A DNA stretch of 10,816 nt from Pirellulaceae bacterium (GTDB taxonomy: Bacteria; Planctomycetota; Planctomycetia; Pirellulales; Pirellulaceae), in NCBI GenBank assembly GCA_020846515.1, contig JADLDX010000292.1:1-10816 (forward strand). Direction: 5' to 3'. Shown here piece by piece: positions 1 through 6,320 of this stretch. Position 1 is the stretch's first letter; every line of letters starts with the position of its first letter. Under the pieces are notes generated by a model that saw only the letters and a program-made list of their open reading frames with translations, did no database searches and was not told where the DNA came from. The position numbers and the translations under genes were made by a program.

Positions 1-37
1 GTAGCAGTGGGAGGGTCGACTGGCGTCAGCTCAGTCG

Positions 38-53
38 GGGAGGGCTGCCTCCC
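38..53 (-). terminator. Possible stem-loop just after the stop of the minus-strand gene
   Basis: A perfect 6-bp GC-rich stem (GGGAGG at 38-43, CCTCCC at 48-53) with a 4-nt loop starts a few bases downstream of the minus-strand stop codon. Position and stability suit a transcript end. No run of U follows on the minus strand, so it is not a classical intrinsic terminator. It could be a transcript-stabilising hairpin or chance. Confidence 0.25.
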
Positions 54-56
54 GTG

Positions 57-440
57 CTAACCCAAGCATGAATCACTCCGCTGCGAAATCGCTTTCACAG
101 CGTCTTGAATCGCCACTGTCAGCGGGTCGTCGGAACGATGAGGGTTGCGGCCGAGCAGCTTGTCGAGCAAGCCGCGATGTTTGTGAATCTGGATCGCCCA
201 CTCGATCGGCTGAGTTTGGTCGGTGTCGGCGCTGGCCCCGACCATCAGCAGCCCGTCAGGGGTTTCGATGGTGCTATACCAACCCCAATCTTCAGGCTCG
301 GGCGACGATAGCTGGTACTGGCCCGCCAACTCTTGCTGCAGCCATCTCAACACGGACTCACCGGCGATCGGATTGATGGGATTCTCTGGCTCGCTGGCAG
401 GATCAAACTTGTCGGTTTCGAAGGTGATTAAGTGGGGCAC
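57..440 (-). CDS. Conserved-looking hypothetical protein, 127 aa
   Basis: The product is a small, acidic, soluble protein of 127 residues with no signal peptide or membrane segment, so it is probably cytoplasmic. I do not recognise a named domain. The composition looks like a real protein: an N-terminal LITFETDKFDP segment, a PINPIAGESVLRWL segment, then a Trp/Tyr-rich EDWGWYSTIETPDG stretch and an IQIHKHR segment near residue 85. The overall pattern reminds me of a family of uncharacterised bacterial proteins with the same opening, but I cannot name it. The start is GTG (complement of 438-440). It is supported by an AAGAAGG motif on the minus strand (complement of 449-455), 8 nt upstream. 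The gene is divergent from the zinc-ribbon gene, with about 175 bp between the two starts that must hold both promoters. Function unknown. Confidence 0.75.
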   Translation of the reverse strand: MPHLITFETDKFDPASEPENPINPIAGESVLRWLQQELAGQYQLSSPEPEDWGWYSTIETPDGLLMVGASADTDQTQPIEWAIQIHKHRGLLDKLLGRNPHRSDDPLTVAIQDAVKAISQRSDSCLG

Positions 441-602
441 AATACAAGCCTTCTTGAGACTGGTGGGATCTGGCCTAAAGCAGCGCCATTCCTAGAAATG
501 TACTAGATGAAATATGCCTATACGGGAGCGACCGCGATGGTCGCAGGTGGATTTAGTGCGCAGTTATGTCGATGATATGGAATATAAGCAGGAAATGACG
601 AC

Positions 603-610
603 AAGGAGGT
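603..610 (+). promoter_or_regulatory. Strong Shine-Dalgarno site that fixes the start of the zinc-ribbon gene
   Basis: AAGGAGGT lies 5 nt before the ATG at 616 and is almost a full complement to the 16S 3' end. It is the best ribosome binding site in the window. It argues that the in-frame ATG at 514 (34 codons further upstream) is not the true start. Confidence 0.8.
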
Positions 611-615
611 CGGTT

Positions 616-1326
616 ATGGTTTGCTCGCAATGTGGTGAAAAGGCCGTCGGAAAATTTTGCCATCAATGCGGCAGTCCGATCGCCCCTGGCAATATCAACA
701 GCGATTGTAAAACCAGCAGCGACCTCGGCCGCGATGACGATGTGCTGGTGCTCACAGCCGAGCACATGATCGACTTGCCGGCGAATTGGGAAATGGAATG
801 TAACTACGACCGCATCGCCCGTTGGCCACTCATCCGCAAGTTGATCCAGCGGCACGCCAGCCAGGCAACCAGCGGTCCAACAGGTGAGGATTTCTTAAAG
901 CTGTTCGATAAAGTCGTGGCATCGCCCATCCCACTAGACCGACTGGCCAGTGTTCTACAGCCACTTTACGAATCATGGGGCATTCGCATCAGCAAAGAAC
1001 GCAACGAATGGGTACCAACGCGTATTGGGCGCACGATTGCCAGCGCTCTTTGCTCGCTAGCTAAACATCGTCAGTCGCTGCTGTCGGTCGAGCAGCACGA
1101 TAGTGGTTGTGTGCTCACAGCAGAACTGCCATCGTCACTTTGTGCCCTAAAAGGCAAAGTCATCATCGCGTTGGCAAGTTATAGAGAAGGATCGCAGGTC
1201 AACGCCAAGACCTACATTCCGGGCCAAGTTTACGACTGGGGCAAAAGCCATCGCTGCCTCGAACAGTTGTGTTGCGAACTGATGTCTGACCTTGGATTAC
1301 CAGCCAGCCAGGCTCGCGTAGCATAA
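616..1326 (+). CDS. Zinc-ribbon protein of unknown function, 236 aa
   Basis: The first 19 residues form a compact zinc ribbon, with Cys3, Cys6, Cys15 and Cys18 in a C-x2-C-x8-C-x2-C pattern and a Gly after the second Cys of each knuckle. This is the layout of the short N-terminal zinc-ribbon families found on many bacterial proteins, where the ribbon usually serves in protein or nucleic-acid contact. The rest (about residues 40-236) has no transmembrane helix or signal peptide and I do not recognise it. It contains an ELPSSLCALKGKVIIALASY strand-like region and ends with a conserved-looking YIPGQVYDWGKSHRCLEQL segment. The start at 616 is chosen because of the AAGGAGGT site directly upstream. 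An in-frame ATG at 514 would put 34 extra residues, of low protein-like quality, before the ribbon. Likely a cytoplasmic protein; no function is assigned. Confidence 0.8.
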   Translation: MVCSQCGEKAVGKFCHQCGSPIAPGNINSDCKTSSDLGRDDDVLVLTAEHMIDLPANWEMECNYDRIARWPLIRKLIQRHASQATSGPTGEDFLKLFDKVVASPIPLDRLASVLQPLYESWGIRISKERNEWVPTRIGRTIASALCSLAKHRQSLLSVEQHDSGCVLTAELPSSLCALKGKVIIALASYREGSQVNAKTYIPGQVYDWGKSHRCLEQLCCELMSDLGLPASQARVA

Positions 1327-1718
1327 CTAGTCTGCGACGCCGGCCATATTTTGCCTGAATCTGTCCCCTCCAAGGCTCGGCCGCCAAAGCCAAAAAGGCT
1401 GAACGTGTTTGCAGAACCGCGTGAGCAACTCGAAGCGCGTGGTCGCATTTTCGTGCTCAGTGTTGGCCCTATATCGTCATCAGGCCAAGCCAACGTCTTC
1501 GCTTCACGCTGGGAATGCTGAAGAGATCTCGCACATTCGAGACGTTCCTCCGGAACCAAATCGCATGCTCTACATGCTCTGAGAAACCGATTGACGCGGA
1601 ATTGCAAATAGATCGACCAGGTGATAGAAAACAGAGCCGAAAACCTTGTCTTCCCTCAAAGGTTACCGGTATTCGACACTATTTGCGCTACTCCCGCCCC
1701 TCATTTCTTGCCCGAAAA
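1327..1718. other. Gene-poor intergenic stretch of about 390 bp
   Basis: I see no convincing gene here. The frame of the downstream beta-helix gene stays open back to 1515, but the residues before 1719 are Arg/Ser/Cys-rich and would bury the signal peptide. A minus-strand frame over 1230-1607 is similarly unlike a protein and overlaps the zinc-ribbon gene. Around 1354-1370 there is CTGAATCTGTCCCCTCC, whose complement resembles the GGGGTCAGGTCT motif found just after the beta-helix gene. The only stem-loop noted (AGCC/GGCT, 1388-1400) has 4 bp and is too weak to call a terminator. The promoter of the beta-helix gene is presumably in the last 100 bp, but no clear -35/-10 pair stands out. Confidence 0.5.
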
Positions 1719-3074
1719 ATGTATCCACAGAAATTCATTCAACAGAAGTTTACTCGACTCGGTATGCAGTCTGCTGCATTCTGCTTAGGCCTATGGCTGA
1801 TCGCGACCGGCCCTTTTGCTGGGGCAGTCGATCGCTTCGTCGGTCTCCAGGGGTCGAACCAAAACACGGGTCTTACCCGCGCGACAGCTTGGAAAACCTT
1901 GGCACATGCTTTTGGTAATTTGAATCCCGGTGATGTGCTGACGGTGTTGCCAGGCGACTATGTTTTGCGGAATGACCCGGGACATACCAACGGCCGCATC
2001 AATATCCATCGCTTCGGTGGCGTCACCATTCAAGGCAACGACAGTACTTGGACCACGATACGGGCGGACACACCTGGGACGGTGAACATTACCGGGCATA
2101 TCGTTTTCCAAGGATCCTACATCCGACTGCAAGATCTGACGATCTTCGGAGACAGTCAAAATGACGAGCCAGGTATTCTGGGGTTTGACGCGCACCACAT
2201 AGACATCCTGTACTGTGAGGTCTCCAACTGCCGCGGTGGTGGCATCAATTTTGCTCATTCAGATTCCTTGCGGCTCATTGGCAATGCGACTCACCACAAT
2301 GCCGCGCAGAATCCAGCTCAGCATAGCGGTATTTCGATCTACCAGCCGATTCGCTGGCCGGATGCCGAGCAACGATATTGGAACATCTATCTTGGCCACA
2401 ACTTTAGCTACGCCAATTACAATGGCGTCATGGGTGCGATAGGCATTACCGATGGCAACGGGATCATCTTGGACGACAGCAAGTACACCCAGGTCGGCTC
2501 GCTGAACGCGGCTCATCGTCAGCGGATAGCCGGCGCGACGCGCTACCCAGGTCGCACACTGATCGAAGGCAACATGTGCAACTACAATGGTGGCAGCGGC
2601 GTGCAGATTCACCAGTCCGCAGGCGCAACGGTCAAGAACAACACCTGCGTCGGCAATCGCCATTTTGCATTTTTGGCGAATTGGCATTACTTGAATCAAG
2701 GCCAAGTCGCACTGACTCATTCTTTAGACAATCACGTTCTCAATAACGTCTTGGTCTCCGATGCTGTCGTTCACGCATTCGGCTACGGCGGCGCGCCCTA
2801 CGCCGCTTCGGACTACGACGGTGCCAACAATTTCTGGGAAGCTAATTTACTCTACTACAAAGTTGCCACATCGATCCTGACCGACAATCCTGCCACCTTC
2901 AACCGAGCGATCTCAGTAAATCCCCAGTTCGCCAACGAAGCTGTCTACGACTATCGTTCTCTTGCCGGCCGTGGTCGCGGCGTATCCTGGACCGGGCATG
3001 TGTACTACGACATCTTCGGCACCGTCGTACCATCCGGCGGCCGAAACGACCTGGGCGCCATCCAAAACCCATAA
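1719..3074 (+). CDS. Exported right-handed parallel beta-helix protein, 451 aa
   Basis: The product has a signal peptide: basic residues (K5, K10, R13), a hydrophobic core at about 16-33 and a plausible cleavage site after Ala36 (AGA/VD). The mature part opens with a motif typical of secreted beta-helix proteins: FVGLQGSNQNTG, then AWKTL, then PGDVLTVLPGDY (residues about 40-82). It continues with short repeated strand/turn units rich in Asn, Gly and His, such as ILYCEVSNCRGGGINF, GNATHHNAA, GNMCNYNGGSGVQIH and NNTCVGNRHFAFLAN. This is the pectate-lyase-like right-handed beta-helix fold, used by polysaccharide lyases, hydrolases and adhesive or binding proteins. A DGNGIILDDSK segment (245-255) offers clustered Asp residues that could bind calcium or substrate, but I cannot assign a lyase family or catalytic residues. 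The start at 1719 is chosen to place the signal peptide at the N-terminus; ATG 1764 (MQSAAF) is an alternative. Neither has a good Shine-Dalgarno site. Likely periplasmic or secreted and carbohydrate-related. Confidence 0.8.
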   Translation: MYPQKFIQQKFTRLGMQSAAFCLGLWLIATGPFAGAVDRFVGLQGSNQNTGLTRATAWKTLAHAFGNLNPGDVLTVLPGDYVLRNDPGHTNGRINIHRFGGVTIQGNDSTWTTIRADTPGTVNITGHIVFQGSYIRLQDLTIFGDSQNDEPGILGFDAHHIDILYCEVSNCRGGGINFAHSDSLRLIGNATHHNAAQNPAQHSGISIYQPIRWPDAEQRYWNIYLGHNFSYANYNGVMGAIGITDGNGIILDDSKYTQVGSLNAAHRQRIAGATRYPGRTLIEGNMCNYNGGSGVQIHQSAGATVKNNTCVGNRHFAFLANWHYLNQGQVALTHSLDNHVLNNVLVSDAVVHAFGYGGAPYAASDYDGANNFWEANLLYYKVATSILTDNPATFNRAISVNPQFANEAVYDYRSLAGRGRGVSWTGHVYYDIFGTVVPSGGRNDLGAIQNP

Positions 3075-3131
3075 AAAGGGGTCAGGTCTATTTTATGTGG
3101 ACGCGCCCTATTCGTAACGAATAAAATGCGA

Positions 3132-3186
3132 GTCATTCGCTCCGCGAAAGAAACGCGGCGTTCCGCTGGCGGGAGCGAACGGCGAC
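3132..3186. repeat. Degenerate paired palindromic repeat (REP/BIME-like), copy 1
   Basis: Two inverted arms lie almost back to back. The left arm is 3132-3155, where 22 of 24 bases match the 6196-type arm if one GTC unit is dropped. The right arm, 3159-3186, is a diverged version of the right arm at 6262-6288 and keeps GGAGCGAAC and a final GCGAC. It lies between the beta-helix and Uma2 genes, and the right arm ends about 13 nt before the Uma2 ribosome binding site. The divergence suggests an older insertion than the two perfect copies downstream. Confidence 0.7.
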
Positions 3187-3212
3187 TGTCGGACTGACAG
3201 GAGAGAAAGAGC

Positions 3213-3821
3213 ATGAGCATAACATCGACCGAACGCGAACCCATCCGCGATTGCTTGGGGACACCCGTGGTGGTGCTGCGATTGACCGAGTCTTTCGATG
3301 AAGTGGTCGCTTTGAATCCTCATCTGAGATTGGAGCAGAACGCGGCAGGAGAGCTTGTCATCATGACGCCCACAGGCGGTGAAAGCGGAGCGAGGAATAT
3401 TGAGTTGACATATCAATTGAAGCACTGGGTAAAAGCCAATGGTGGTATCGCCTTCGATTCCTCAACGCTGTTCTGTCTACCCAGCGGTGCCAAACGTTCT
3501 CCTGATGCTTCATGGATCTCGACCGAGCGCTGGTCAAAGCTCTCCAAAGAAGATCGCAAACGGTATCCGCCAATTTGTCCGGACTTTGTAGTCGAATTGC
3601 GGTCGGAAACTGACCGCGTGACGGATTTGATGGCCAAGATGCAAGAGTATCTCGATAACGGAGCTCAGCTTGGCTGGCTCATCGATCCCTTGACTAGACA
3701 AGTTCACGTCTATCAGCGATCGAAAGAGATTCAGATACTGAAGGAAGTGGACATGATTGCAGCCGATTCATGCTTGCCCGGCTTTATACTGGACATGCGT
3801 CCGATCTGGGCGGAGGCGTAG
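3213..3821 (+). CDS. Uma2-family (DUF820) PD-(D/E)XK nuclease-like protein, 202 aa
   Basis: The sequence matches the Uma2/DUF820 family, a restriction-endonuclease-like fold widespread in cyanobacteria and planctomycetes, usually in many copies per genome and of unknown role. Family features seen are: an N-terminal region ending in a strand with GELVIMTPTGGESG (46-59); the SPD motif with Asp98; the core PPICPDFVVELRSETD (119-134) with Glu128; and the following helix with Lys142, leading into EYLDNGAQLGWLIDP (145-159). Asp98, Glu128 and Lys142 would be the putative active-site set, so the protein looks intact. The length is normal for the family. ATG 3213 is preceded by AGGAGA (3199-3204) at 8 nt spacing. 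The next gene starts 37 bp downstream, so the two may be co-transcribed. No partner antitoxin, methylase or transposase is visible. The nuclease fold is established for the family; actual DNA cleavage here is not shown. Confidence 0.9.
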   Translation: MSITSTEREPIRDCLGTPVVVLRLTESFDEVVALNPHLRLEQNAAGELVIMTPTGGESGARNIELTYQLKHWVKANGGIAFDSSTLFCLPSGAKRSPDASWISTERWSKLSKEDRKRYPPICPDFVVELRSETDRVTDLMAKMQEYLDNGAQLGWLIDPLTRQVHVYQRSKEIQILKEVDMIAADSCLPGFILDMRPIWAEA

Positions 3822-3858
3822 GTGCGTCGATCACAACTTGAGCAGCGAGGTGTCCATT

Positions 3859-6243
3859 GTGAAGTGCGTTACATTACTGAGTATGGCACTGACACTCGTG
3901 CTGGTCGCCTGTGGTGATGGCCTGGCAGTCGACCATTCAACTTTACCACTGCACAAAACCGTCGATTTAAAAATCGGTGAAGCCGCGTCAGTGGAGCTTG
4001 TCGACAAATCGATGGCGCACATCAAAGTCATCGACTTGCAAGAAATTCGCGATTCAGTTCGCAAAGCGATCCGACAAGCCAAAATTCGTCTTACGATCAA
4101 TGGTATAGAAACGACGCTCGTTTCCGGCAACTATCACTTGCCGACGACTGTTGGCGGCGTACAAGTCGATTGTCCCGCCACACGTGGGCTGAACGAAAGT
4201 GTCAGCGATCGCGACGATCCCTGGGGATTGCGTGCCGATGTTCGCTTGAGGCTTTGGCCGGCTGGATCCAATTGGATTGCACCCGACCAATTTGTCTATC
4301 CACTCAATCAACGTTGGTTCGCATCAGCCACGCAAATGAGCAATGAGCCTTCGTATGTCGATGGAGGCGATGCGCCGCTGCGCCGACCCATTTATTATCA
4401 CTATGGTCTCGACATTGGCGGCACGGAAGGCTTGACCGAAGTCTTAGCTGCTACCGATGGCGTGGTTGTCTCCGCTGCACTGGACACAGCACCCGAGGTT
4501 ACCAATCCGCCCGTCGCAGACCGCGCCGATGTGATTGCCATTCGCGATTCTCGCAATTGGTTCTATCGCTATAGCCACCTGCAGCGCATCGATGTCAAGC
4601 TGGGTGATCGAGTTACGAAGGGGCAAATGATTGGCCTGGTAGGCAAAGAGGGCGCCACGGCCTGGTCGCACTTGCACTTCGACATCAAATCCATTCAACC
4701 ATCCGGCAAATGGGGCATCGAAGATGGCTACGCATTTCTGTGGCAAGCGTATCGACAGCAGTACAAGCCCGCCATCCAAGCCGTGGCTCGACCCCATCAG
4801 TTGATCTATGCCGGCGAAGCAGTTGTGCTAGATGGTTCGCTCTCCTGGTGCGCTTCGGGAAACATTGCCAAATACCAATGGACATTCTCCGATGGCACAA
4901 CCAGCGATCTCGCGCAAGTCGAACGACGCTACGATACGCCTGGTCAGTATTGCGAGACCTTAAAAGTTTTCGACGCCGACGGCCGAATGAGTATCGACTT
5001 TGCGACCGTGCTGGTGATCGATCGACGGTTGGGCGAGCAGTATTCGCCAACGTTGCATGCCAGTTACTGGCCCACGCTGGATAACCGACCCAATGATCCG
5101 GTGACCTTCAAGGTGCGCTCGTTTGCGTCTCAGCCGCTGGGTGAAACGTGGGATTTTGGAGATGGCACGCCCAGCATCATGGTGCGGTCAGATGGAAATG
5201 CGGAGCGCCATGCGCGCAACGGCTATGCAGCCATCGAGCATCGCTTTGCCGCGCCGGGAGATTACCTGGTCACTGTTCGGCACCCAGGCCGCGACGGGCA
5301 CCCGATGACCGCGCGACTGCACGTACACGTCGACTCACCCAATGTGGACACAGAGCCTCAAGTGCTGAAACTCTGGCCGAACACTCCGCCCGACGAGTCG
5401 GATGCGATCGGGGCAGAATATGTGCGGCGTTCGCCTGCGTTGACACGCGACAAGGTCGAAGTCACCAATTCGACACGCATGATCACCAATGTCACTCAAC
5501 CGACGCTCACGATCTATCGTGCCGATGAGACGCAGGATACGGGTACTGCCATGGTGATCTGTCCCGGTGGCGGCTATTGGGATTTGTATTGGGAGTTGGA
5601 AGGTGAAGAAGTGGCCAAGTGGCTGGCGTCGAAAGGCATTACTGGAATTATTCTAAAGTATCGTGTACCACGTCTGCCTGACGAAGAAAAAACGTTACCG
5701 GCTCGCCGCCCATTACAAGACGCACAGCGCGCGATCAGTTTGATTCGCAGTCGCGCGAAAGAGTTTGGATTGCACCCCAATCGCCTGGGCATGATTGGTT
5801 TTTCTGCGGGTGGTCACCTGGCCGTAGCCACAGCCATGCATAGCGAGCAGCGAAGCTATGCACCTATCGATGATGTGGATCAAGTCAGCCCACGCCCCGA
5901 CTTTGCGATTGCGGCGTACCCAGGCTACTTGAAGGCCAAGGATAAGTTTGAACTCGCAGCCGATTTAAAAGTCAGCCACCAGACACCGCCGATCTTTTTG
6001 GTTCACGGCAGCAACGATCCCATTAGTCCACCAACGCACAGCGTCGTGTTGTATCTGGCGCTGCAAAAAGCAAATGTACCAGCCGAACTGCATCTTTACG
6101 CTTCGACCACTCACGACTTTGGAATTCGGCAAGCTAATCGTCCGTACGCTGACTGGACAGAAGCCTGCCTACGTTGGCTGGCGGATCAACAATTAGTCGT
6201 CGTTCGCGCCGCGAACGAAACGAAACGAAACGAAACGCAATAA
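3859..6243 (+). CDS. Exported M23 metallopeptidase - PKD - PKD - alpha/beta-hydrolase esterase fusion, 794 aa
   Basis: Start chosen at GTG 3859, with GCGAGG 8 nt upstream. The N-terminus is then a short export signal ending in the lipobox-like LVAC (about residues 15-18), so the product may be a lipoprotein. An ATG at 3757 lies inside the Uma2 gene and is rejected. After a unique N-terminal part comes a LytM/M23 peptidase domain (about 175-285) with the full residue set: His181 and Asp185 (HYGLD), His240 (YSHL), His271 and His273 (HLHFD). Two PKD-type beta-sandwich modules follow, at about 315-388 and 408-492; the second has the classic WDFGDG at 431-436. The C-terminal 290 residues are a complete esterase of the acetyl-xylan-esterase/BD-FAE type: CPGGGY oxyanion motif (568-573), nucleophile Ser649 in GFSAGG, Asp720 in HGSNDP and His752 in TTHDFG. 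The expected roles are cleavage of peptidoglycan cross-bridges or peptides by M23, and deacylation of a carbohydrate by the esterase. The last 15 residues (780-794) are encoded by a palindromic repeat. Confidence 0.9.
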   Translation: MKCVTLLSMALTLVLVACGDGLAVDHSTLPLHKTVDLKIGEAASVELVDKSMAHIKVIDLQEIRDSVRKAIRQAKIRLTINGIETTLVSGNYHLPTTVGGVQVDCPATRGLNESVSDRDDPWGLRADVRLRLWPAGSNWIAPDQFVYPLNQRWFASATQMSNEPSYVDGGDAPLRRPIYYHYGLDIGGTEGLTEVLAATDGVVVSAALDTAPEVTNPPVADRADVIAIRDSRNWFYRYSHLQRIDVKLGDRVTKGQMIGLVGKEGATAWSHLHFDIKSIQPSGKWGIEDGYAFLWQAYRQQYKPAIQAVARPHQLIYAGEAVVLDGSLSWCASGNIAKYQWTFSDGTTSDLAQVERRYDTPGQYCETLKVFDADGRMSIDFATVLVIDRRLGEQYSPTLHASYWPTLDNRPNDPVTFKVRSFASQPLGETWDFGDGTPSIMVRSDGNAERHARNGYAAIEHRFAAPGDYLVTVRHPGRDGHPMTARLHVHVDSPNVDTEPQVLKLWPNTPPDESDAIGAEYVRRSPALTRDKVEVTNSTRMITNVTQPTLTIYRADETQDTGTAMVICPGGGYWDLYWELEGEEVAKWLASKGITGIILKYRVPRLPDEEKTLPARRPLQDAQRAISLIRSRAKEFGLHPNRLGMIGFSAGGHLAVATAMHSEQRSYAPIDDVDQVSPRPDFAIAAYPGYLKAKDKFELAADLKVSHQTPPIFLVHGSNDPISPPTHSVVLYLALQKANVPAELHLYASTTHDFGIRQANRPYADWTEACLRWLADQQLVVVRAANETKRNETQ

Positions 6244-6288
6244 CTCAACGTTACGAAATAACGTTTCGTTCGCGGAGCGAACGACGAC
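6196..6288. repeat. Paired inverted palindromic repeat (REP/BIME-like), copy 2, overlapping the end of the fusion gene
   Basis: The left arm 6196-6222 and right arm 6262-6288 are 27 bp each and are reverse complements with a single mismatch, separated by 39 bp. Each arm is itself palindromic (right-arm core CGTTCGCGGAGCGAACG, a 7-bp stem with a 3-nt loop), so the RNA can form either one long hairpin or two small ones. The left arm and the start of the spacer are translated as the C-terminus of the M23/esterase fusion; the stop is at 6241-6243. The right arm is identical over 28 bp to the right arm of the copy at 7572-7653. Confidence 0.9.
6216..6237 (+). repeat. CGAAA pentanucleotide tandem repeat at the 3' end of the fusion gene
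   Basis: Four tandem CGAAA units plus a partial CG fifth unit directly continue the end of the palindromic arm, which itself carries GAACGAAACG. The tract is in the coding sequence and yields the tail NETKRNETQ. A gain or loss of one 5-bp unit would change the reading frame and the last few residues. Confidence 0.8.
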
Positions 6289-6320
6289 TGAGACAACAGA
6301 TTTAATGGTGGCAAACTCCT

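Noticed and set aside
514..615. Upstream ATG start for the zinc-ribbon gene
   Set aside because: The strong AAGGAGGT site is directly before ATG 616, and the extra 34 residues precede the zinc ribbon without any protein-like feature.
1388..1400. AGCC/GGCT hairpin as a terminator
   Set aside because: A 4-bp stem with no U-tract is not distinguishable from chance.
1230..1607. Minus-strand open frame of 125 codons in the gene-poor stretch
   Set aside because: Composition is Arg/Ser/Cys-rich, it overlaps the well-supported zinc-ribbon gene, and it shows no recognisable motif.
1515..1718. N-terminal extension of the beta-helix gene
   Set aside because: The 68 extra residues are basic and cysteine-rich without domain character, and would place the signal peptide internally.
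3757..3858. ATG start of the fusion gene inside the Uma2 gene
   Set aside because: It would add a basic, out-of-frame shadow of the Uma2 C-terminus ahead of the export signal.
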